Source: AC-32 sp963772975
Lineage (GTDB): Bacteria > Actinomycetota > Thermoleophilia > Gaiellales > Gaiellaceae
DNA: 64,000 nt
NCBI GenBank assembly: GCA_963772975.1
Contig: CAVYZH010000010.1
Location: 558,001-622,000 of the forward strand
Direction: 5' to 3'
The position numbers were made by a program, and so were the translations under genes. Below the pieces are notes generated by a model. That model searched no databases and was not told the origin of the DNA. It worked only from the letters and a program-made list of their open reading frames with translations. Shown here in pieces: positions 59,522 to 64,000 of the stretch. Positions within the stretch are counted from its first letter, which is position 1; every line of letters begins with the position of its first letter.

Positions 59522-59635
59522 TGTTCAGGTAACACTCCAACGCTCCCGTTGGGGAAGCGCACGCTACGACTCGTGGCCTTGCGAGACGAGGACAGCGACC
59601 AGCCGCCCGTACTCGTGGTCGAGGAAGCCGGGTAA
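59522..59635 (+). pseudogene. Degraded second copy (C-terminal part) of the small protein at 59140
   Basis: The frame ending at TAA 59633-59635 encodes PLGKRTLRLVALRDEDSDQP followed by PVLVVEEAG. This matches and completes the GRRTLRVVGVRD segment of the 59140 gene. Upstream similarity fades (GNTPTLPLGK against GDTIAVGR) and there is no start codon, so only a remnant survives. The interval 59335-59521 between the copies shows no gene. Confidence 0.5.
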
Positions 59636-59742
59636 CGCCCTAGGCCACGAGCATATTGGGCCACCCGGCGCGAATGTTGCGAGAAGCGTCTGCCCTGGCC
59701 GCTCATTCGACCAGACCCTCAGCGGAGAACCAGCGCGCGCGG

Positions 59743-60447
59743 TCAGGTAGCGACAGGCTCGGGGCGCGACGACTCGCGCAGCAGCCACGCGCCGACGAAG
59801 GCGACCCAGCAGAAGGCGACCACCGTCCCGGCACGCGTGGCTGCGCCGTCCCCGACCGCGGAGAAGACCACGTTCGCGGCGATGATCGCCGGGAGCGTGA
59901 GCAGGCTCGGCAGCCACGCGCCGTGCCAGGCCGGGTTGCGCCGAAATGCCAAAGCGAAGAGCACCGGCGCAAGGATCAAGGCTACGGCGCTGATGCCGGA
60001 CTCGACCTTGTGTGCATGCGAGTGCCAGGAGTCGTTCGTGCAGGCGGCGTCGATCCCGCGGCAGTCGAGGCGGAAGAGCCCGTCGAGGAAGCCGCCTGCG
60101 CCGACGACGGCCAGTGCCGCCGCGGCGAGGCGACCGAGTAGGTCCGGGCTTAGCGCCTGCCACAGGCCGACGGACAACACCAACACGAGCAGGCCCGCCA
60201 GGTTCGCGCCGACCTGGTTGTACAGCCAGGGACTGTTCGCGGTCATCGCGCCGAGGTCTGAGATGTCGTCGCGCGCGCTGTTGTAGGCGTCCGGCTGCGC
60301 GAGTCCGCCCGTGATCCAGCCGAGGGTCGAGACAAACAACGCTGCAATGCCGCAGATCCCGGCGACCCGGCCGAAGCGCGAAGAGGACACGAGGGCACAC
60401 CATATGCCCGCCGCGTGGTCCGCACGGCTGGTGGCGCCAGGGCGCAT
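59743..60447 (-). CDS. DUF998-family membrane protein
   Basis: This 234-residue protein has about six hydrophobic helices. The DUF998 hallmark is present: the first helix is followed by ARDDISDLGAMTANSPW, and His/Asp residues (DSWHSHAHK) lie in a later loop. The family is uncharacterised integral membrane proteins. ATG 60447 is used, with GTG 60390 as an alternative start nearer the first helix; neither has a clear Shine-Dalgarno sequence. Confidence 0.75.
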   Translation of the reverse strand: MRPGATSRADHAAGIWCALVSSSRFGRVAGICGIAALFVSTLGWITGGLAQPDAYNSARDDISDLGAMTANSPWLYNQVGANLAGLLVLVLSVGLWQALSPDLLGRLAAAALAVVGAGGFLDGLFRLDCRGIDAACTNDSWHSHAHKVESGISAVALILAPVLFALAFRRNPAWHGAWLPSLLTLPAIIAANVVFSAVGDGAATRAGTVVAFCWVAFVGAWLLRESSRPEPVAT

Positions 60448-60512
60448 CGGGTTGGCACCGGTCCCAAGCGGCCACTAGCTAGGCCGCCTGAGAAGCCTAG
60501 GTTCCGTGTGAG

Positions 60513-60643
60513 TGCGCCGAGTGTGACGCCGTGTGGCTGCGGCGGATGAGGAGCGCTGGCAAGCGTGGCTGACCGACGACGAGCCGCCCGAGCTCGCGTT
60601 CTAGTGCCGGGAGTGTGCTGAGCGTGAGTTCGGCGACGGCTAG
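60513..60643 (+). pseudogene. Decayed copy of the zinc-ribbon gene at 62081
   Basis: This stretch encodes CAECDAVWL, then after a frameshift ADEERWQAWLTDDEPPELAF, an in-frame TAG (60602-60604), and CRECAEREFGDG. Each piece matches the intact 62-residue zinc-ribbon protein at 62081-62269 (CAECEAAWL, DEERWQAHL, DEPAELVFYCPHCAEREFGD). The stop corresponds to a TAC-to-TAG change. There is no start codon. It is clearly a dead paralogue. Confidence 0.75.
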
Positions 60644-60699
60644 CCCGGGCTTTTTCTTGACGATGGGGCGGCCTCGCGTCTGGGGGCCACTTGCGGCCC

Positions 60700-61101
60700 T
60701 CAGGGTGGAGGTGCGCCCTTGCCTTGCCAATAGCGATTCAGCGCGCCTTGCACCTGGATGAACCAGATCAGGGGGCCGATCAGCGGAAGCAGGAACCACA
60801 GGCCATAGATCCCGCTCACCGGGCTCTGCTCGCCATCCAAGCCCGCATACATGTAGCGCACTTCGGAGGGGACGATGAAGAAGGTGACAGGCGAGATCAA
60901 GATGAAGATCACCAGGCCCAGAACCCCGCCGACCCCGTTTCCGGAATAGCGCTTGATCTCGTCTTGGGTCTTGTACGTCCAGATGAACGTGTAGATCCCG
61001 ATCGTTAGGACCGCCCAGAGGATCGAGAGGCCGATCGAGCGCGTGTGTCCTACCGGTCCTCGCTCGCTCGCGCTCGCAGCTTGTGCCATGCGATTCATCA
61101 T
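60700..61101 (-). CDS. DUF4234-family membrane protein
   Basis: This 133-residue protein has three to four hydrophobic helices and the family pattern SILWAVLTIGIYTFIWTYKTQDEIKRYSG, then GVGGVLGLVI and PSEVRYMYAG. DUF4234 proteins are small actinobacterial membrane proteins of unknown role. Two ATG codons lie at the N-terminus; the first is used. It is divergent from the RsiG-like gene. Confidence 0.8.
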   Translation of the reverse strand: MMNRMAQAASASERGPVGHTRSIGLSILWAVLTIGIYTFIWTYKTQDEIKRYSGNGVGGVLGLVIFILISPVTFFIVPSEVRYMYAGLDGEQSPVSGIYGLWFLLPLIGPLIWFIQVQGALNRYWQGKGAPPP

Positions 61102-61210
61102 GACACTCGCCTGGAGTTCGCGTCGGCCGCGAAAACGACGGCGACCAGGCTTCTGTGCTGACTGTCGAGGACGCCTAGACCGTTAGCCAACCGAAGCCAT
61201 ACTGAACACA

Positions 61211-61387
61211 GTGGAACCGTTTCCCGATCTCGGCTCGCTCTCAGACGCCGACCTCAAGCAGCTGATCGACGAGCTGACGAAACAAGAGCGCATCCTGCAC
61301 GGGAGGATCGACCGGCTTCGCGCGGAGCTCCAGGCACGGCTGCAGAAGACCGGGGGAAAGAGCGTGATGGAGGACCCCGGCGAATGA
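61211..61387 (+). CDS. RsiG-like small coiled-coil protein
   Basis: This 58-residue product from GTG 61211 has a short lead (LGSLSDADLKQLIDEL), then a helix ending ERILHGRIDRLRAELQARL. The HGRIDxLRAEL stretch is the core of RsiG, the anti-sigma factor that binds c-di-GMP and WhiG in actinobacteria and occurs as a small single-copy form in deep-branching lineages. The full RsiG motif E(X)3S(X)2R(X)3Q(X)3D is not intact here: Thr stands for Ser and His for Gln, and the Arg is shifted. c-di-GMP binding is therefore doubtful. There is no Shine-Dalgarno sequence; a CATACT box lies just upstream. Confidence 0.5.
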   Translation: MEPFPDLGSLSDADLKQLIDELTKQERILHGRIDRLRAELQARLQKTGGKSVMEDPGE

Positions 61388-61592
61388 GCCCCGAATCTCC
61401 GAGCGGTTTCGCTGGCGCCGGCATTGGTGAAAACCGAAAGCGGCGGCAGGGGCGAACTGCGGCGAGGTAGTACGCGCGCTTAGGGACTGACGGCGCGCGC
61501 GGACGCCTCGGGGATCCCCTGCCGCGTGGCCTGCCGAATCCCGAACGGGAGCCGCCTGGGCCTCGAGTGGCTAGGCATCGAAGGACAAGCCC

Positions 61593-61622
61593 TTGACAGT
61601 CGTCGGGCCATCTCGGGATAGT
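61593..61622 (+). promoter_or_regulatory. Housekeeping-type promoter for the gene at 61654
   Basis: Consensus TTGACA (61593-61598), an 18-base spacer and GATAGT (61617-61622), 31 bases before the start codon. The rest of the gap 61388-61592 shows nothing recognisable. Confidence 0.6.
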
Positions 61623-61653
61623 CGGCTGGCAGACAGGACGAAGGGAGGTAGCA

Positions 61654-61938
61654 ATGTCTGAAGATTCCGGCCTTGAACCGCTTCCTGACTATGTCGTCAA
61701 GTACTTGAAGCCACTCGGTACGACCCCCGACTACCTCGCGCAGCACTATCCGGAGACCTACGGCGCGTTCCTCCACATGAGCGCCGGTGAGATCGATGCG
61801 CTCGACAGGCTCGGCGCGGCTCTGGCGCTAGACAATCCGAAGGGCGATAACCACAACGGCGCCGACGCGATGGAAGACGCCGACGCGACGCAAGTTCCCG
61901 GCGAAAAGTTGAAGAAGTACTTGAGCGCCGTCCACTAA
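61654..61938 (+). CDS. Small acidic protein of unknown function
   Basis: This 94-residue product from ATG 61654 has a strong GGGAGG Shine-Dalgarno sequence and a good promoter, so expression is likely. It is acidic; the first 60 residues look folded (YVVKYLKPLGTTPDYLAQHY...), followed by an Asp/Asn-rich stretch (NPKGDNHNGADAMEDADAT) and a short amphipathic tail. No domain is recognised and there is no signal peptide. Confidence 0.65.
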   Translation: MSEDSGLEPLPDYVVKYLKPLGTTPDYLAQHYPETYGAFLHMSAGEIDALDRLGAALALDNPKGDNHNGADAMEDADATQVPGEKLKKYLSAVH

Positions 61939-62015
61939 GCCTCGAGCGGCGCGTACAAGATCCAGCCGTCCCCGTCCTCGACGCCGATCAACTCCGCCTT
62001 GCCGATCAGGTTGCC
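61935..62015 (-). pseudogene. Possible minus-strand gene remnant
   Basis: After an in-frame TAA at 62018-62016, the minus strand reads NLIGKAELIGVEDGDGWILY followed by APLEA and a stop. This is more protein-like than random and looks like the C-terminal end of a lost gene. It converges on and overlaps the gene at 61654 by 4 bases. Weak evidence: it could be chance. Confidence 0.25.
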
Positions 62016-62080
62016 TTACGCCGATCCGGCGCAGGCCGAGCTGCCCGCTACCTGGGCGGAGCACGTTCTACACTCGCTCG

Positions 62081-62269
62081 ATGCCTCTCGACAGGGTCGG
62101 GCTGATCCCGAGGTGCGCCGAGTGCGAGGCCGCGTGGCTACCGGCCGACGAGGAGCGCTGGCAAGCGCACCTCGGCTGCGACGAGCACCTCGACGAGCCG
62201 GCCGAGCTCGTCTTCTACTGCCCGCACTGCGCCGAGCGGGAGTTCGGCGACGAGGGAACACGCTCTTAG
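62081..62269 (+). CDS. Small zinc-ribbon protein
   Basis: This 62-residue protein has two CxxC knuckles (C12-x2-C15 and C47-x2-C50), expected to bind one zinc ion, around a DEERWQAHL helix. Cys33 lies between them. The function is unknown; similar mini-zinc ribbons bind nucleic acid or protein. ATG 62081 lacks a clear Shine-Dalgarno sequence. A decayed second copy lies at 60513-60643. Confidence 0.65.
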   Translation: MPLDRVGLIPRCAECEAAWLPADEERWQAHLGCDEHLDEPAELVFYCPHCAEREFGDEGTRS

Positions 62270-62366
62270 AAAACGCCTAACCAAAATGACTCTTCGCCTG
62301 GGAGGAGCTCGAAGCAGATCAGGCGGCCGCAAGGAACGGATTTCCTACTCGAGTACGATCGCCCAG

Positions 62367-62819
62367 ATGTTGGACATCACGGTATTCGAGGGCGCGTCGG
62401 CGTCCCCAGAGCACGTGCTCGCTATTGCCATGGACCTCTCCGAGGAGCGCGTCAAGGTGTGGTCGAATTCAAAGCCGCGGTACTTCCAAGTGCATGCTCA
62501 GGGAGCAGACTTCGCCGAGGTAACCGAGGGCTTCCGGCCGCCCTTTGGACGCGTCTGGGAACGGAGCCGCTACGAGTGGGAGCCTGGATCGATCCGCCAG
62601 ACCGTGATCGACTCCAATGTGCTCGCGCCCGGAAGTACCTGGGAGCTCAAGATTTCGCCGAGTGGTGGGGGCAGCACCGTCGAGATGCGACTGAGGCGCG
62701 AATTCCGACGCAGCGCCAAGGGCCGGATTGCCTCCGCGATCAACCATCTCGGGGGCAGACGCATGTGGGGCTGGTACCTGCGGAAAGCACTCGCCGAGGT
62801 GGAGAACCGCTCGTCTTAG
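62367..62819 (+). CDS. SRPBCC-type (START/polyketide cyclase-like) protein
   Basis: This 150-residue protein has a helix-grip pattern: an N-terminal strand and helix (ITVFEGASASPEHVLAIAMD), a central beta-sheet (VTEGFRPPFGRVWERSRYEW, STWELKISPSGGGSTVEMRL) and a C-terminal helix. This is typical of SRPBCC ligand-binding proteins of unknown specificity. ATG 62367 starts at the domain boundary; the longer frame from 62286 adds an unrelated basic stretch. Confidence 0.6.
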   Translation: MLDITVFEGASASPEHVLAIAMDLSEERVKVWSNSKPRYFQVHAQGADFAEVTEGFRPPFGRVWERSRYEWEPGSIRQTVIDSNVLAPGSTWELKISPSGGGSTVEMRLRREFRRSAKGRIASAINHLGGRRMWGWYLRKALAEVENRSS

Positions 62820-62967
62820 TCTGGAAGATCCCGCATGAGCGCACCCCACGCACTTCCGAATCTCGCCTCGCGTCGTTCGTATCGCCGAACGTGCGACCCA
62901 GAGCGCTCGAGACTGCCTCAGCATCAGCAGCGCACCATAGGGACCCACATCGCATCTAGCTGAGCCT

Positions 62968-63010
62968 GCTCCTCGAGAACCGCGGCCGTGGCGAGAGTCT
63001 GTTCCGGCGA
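62968..63010. repeat. 43-bp imperfect direct repeat, copy 1
   Basis: Shares the core GAACCGCGGCCGTGGCG with 63637-63679. On the minus strand both encode a similar peptide end (RNxLxPRPRFSxSxL plus stop), so copy 1 may be the remnant tail of a second HNH-type gene. The rest of 62820-63024 shows no gene. Confidence 0.45.
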
Positions 63011-63024
63011 AAGTCTGTCGCCTG

Positions 63025-63507
63025 CTAGCCGGCGAGCTTGGAGTCGATCGCGTCGAGGCGCTGTCCGAGCTCGCTAAGCGCCTGGTTCGCCCTGTCCAGC
63101 TCGTTGACGATCCGCTGCTCGGTCTGCTTCTGATTCGCGAGATCGGCTTCGTGAGCCACCCCGGCGGCGCGCTGAACCAGAGTGCTCGTCACGCCTGCCG
63201 TGACGAACGAGATGAAGGCGATACCGAGCGCCATCACCAGACCTGCGATCACCCGGCCTGCGAGCGTTGTCGGCACGATGTCGCCGTAGCCCACGGTTGT
63301 CACCGTCTGCAGCGCCCACCAGATGCCCAGCCCAACCGATGGGAAGTTCTCATGGTCGACGACGCGAATGAGAATGCCTCCGACCAGCGCGAGGGCCACG
63401 AACGTCAGGGCCAGGCCGACCGTCACGGAGCGCGCGTTGAGGACCCGGCGGATCCGGCGCTCGACGAGGGGCGGCTTCTTCCCGGGTTGGATGAGGCTCT
63501 CGGGCAT
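63025..63507 (-). CDS. Two-TM potassium channel (Ion_trans_2) with coiled-coil tail
   Basis: This 160-residue protein has a first transmembrane helix (about 27-50), a pore helix and selectivity filter TTVGYGDIVPTT (about 70-81), a second transmembrane helix (about 83-110) and a C-terminal coiled coil (about 120-160) likely to hold the tetramer. It is a KcsA-like K+ channel without a voltage sensor or RCK domain. ATG 63507 is used; TTG 63522 would add five residues. Confidence 0.88.
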   Translation of the reverse strand: MPESLIQPGKKPPLVERRIRRVLNARSVTVGLALTFVALALVGGILIRVVDHENFPSVGLGIWWALQTVTTVGYGDIVPTTLAGRVIAGLVMALGIAFISFVTAGVTSTLVQRAAGVAHEADLANQKQTEQRIVNELDRANQALSELGQRLDAIDSKLAG

Positions 63508-63624
63508 CCGTTCGGAGTTCAAGCTCCAGGCCGGCTCCCCTTGGCTTCATCCGCTGCGAACTCGAGCGCCTGCCGATCACCGCGCCTATGCCCAGGAGTC
63601 GAACAAGATCGCCGACGTTCGCCG

Positions 63625-63942
63625 TCAGACGAGCTTGCTCTTGCTGAACCGCGGCCGTGGCGTGAGTGAGTTTCGCGGAGGGCTGGCCCAGGGTTCGGGT
63701 GTTGCCGAGCCCGAAAACGTGGTGCCCCCCTTACCCCTCGAGGAATTGCACGATCTGCATAAGACCCGAAGGTTGTTGAGCGCATTCGTTCCGCCTCGAC
63801 TCAACGGAACGATGTGGTCGATCGTCAGGTCATCTCGACTGCCACACCACAGGCACCAGGGCTGCTGTCGGATCAGTCGGGCTCGGACCCGGAGGTAGGC
63901 CTCGGTATAGCCACGCTGCTGCCGGGTGCCGGCGCGAGGCAT
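63625..63942 (-). CDS. HNH endonuclease
   Basis: This 105-residue protein has an HNH nuclease core with zinc knuckle CLWC, catalytic DHIVPLSRGGTN, NNLRVLC and RSCN. The order and spacing match stand-alone McrA-like HNH nucleases often carried by phages and mobile elements. The last 20 residues (PRNSLTPRPRFSKSKLV) repeat at 62968-63010. It could be part of a mobile element reaching past the window edge, but no capsid, terminase or transposase gene is seen here. Confidence 0.8.
   Translation of the reverse strand: MPRAGTRQQRGYTEAYLRVRARLIRQQPWCLWCGSRDDLTIDHIVPLSRGGTNALNNLRVLCRSCNSSRGKGGTTFSGSATPEPWASPPRNSLTPRPRFSKSKLV
63637..63679. repeat. 43-bp imperfect direct repeat, copy 2
   Basis: Matches 62968-63010 and lies within the 3' end of the HNH gene. 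Confidence 0.45.
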
Positions 63943-64000
63943 GGGCTCAGGCTGCTTCCCAGTGTCCGTCGACGAGCGGCGCTTGGCCCCCAGGCTCGGG

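Overview
The window is very G+C-rich and densely packed. Genes often overlap by 1-20 bases (ATGA, GTGA and TGATG junctions), and GTG or TTG starts are common. Several traits point to an actinobacterium: a SigR/RsrA-type sigma/anti-sigma pair, a DipZ-type CcdA-thioredoxin fusion, a fused gamma-alpha 2-oxoglutarate:ferredoxin oxidoreductase, LytR_C and DUF4234 proteins, and an RsiG-like small protein. A deep-branching soil lineage such as Thermoleophilia (Gaiellales/Solirubrobacterales) is my best inference, but no marker gene here proves it. No rRNA, tRNA, CRISPR array, transposase or prophage was seen.

Layout. 1-3.1 kb: end of a surface protein, a GCS2-type carboxylate-amine ligase, a heavy-metal-associated domain protein, and a SigR-like sigma factor with its zinc anti-sigma factor. 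A GGAAT-N18-GTT promoter precedes the sigma gene, so the pair probably autoregulates. 3.1-9.1 kb (minus): a membrane LytR_C protein, then a molybdenum hydroxylase operon (2Fe-2S, Mo and 4Fe-4S/FAD subunits plus a MocA-like transferase) behind an amidohydrolase. 9.1-21.6 kb: M24 peptidase, acetyl-CoA synthetase, M16 peptidase, thioesterase, SIS protein, epimerase, class V aminotransferase, an ABC exporter whose ATPase is frameshifted in its Walker A loop, and a Mug glycosylase. 21.7-28.3 kb: NAD synthetase, SDR, acyl-CoA synthetase, then an MFS exporter with its TetR regulator and an operator-like palindrome. 28.3-28.5 kb: a probable minus-strand small RNA with promoter and terminator. 28.6-41.2 kb: an XRE-TPR regulator followed by a 40-residue exported peptide, then a thioredoxin-like lipoprotein, selD, nadM-like, a cupredoxin-like protein, an ApgM-like mutase, heme A synthase, PAC2, DipZ and an SF2 helicase. 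41.3-48.8 kb: fatty-acid oxidation genes (fadB/fadA type) and an operon of alkA-like, proC and pgl. 48.8-50.3 kb: a second XRE-TPR regulator, divergent from a 28-residue hydrophobic peptide gene. 50.4-58.8 kb: VOC protein, KorAB, hydrolase, TauE, and secreted RTX, Pro/Ala-rich and collagen-like/lamin-tail proteins. 58.8-64 kb: small genes and decaying gene copies, a K+ channel and an HNH nuclease.

How it works together. The metabolic genes fit an aerobic heterotroph: beta-oxidation, acetyl-CoA and propionyl-type acyl activation, a ferredoxin-linked 2-oxoglutarate step, heme A synthesis and thiol stress control. The most unusual feature is the pair of XRE-TPR regulators, each beside a tiny signal-peptide-like gene with a near-perfect Shine-Dalgarno sequence and a following hairpin. 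This matches the architecture of RRNPP peptide quorum sensing (NprR-NprX, PlcR-PapR, Rap-Phr), known mainly from Firmicutes.
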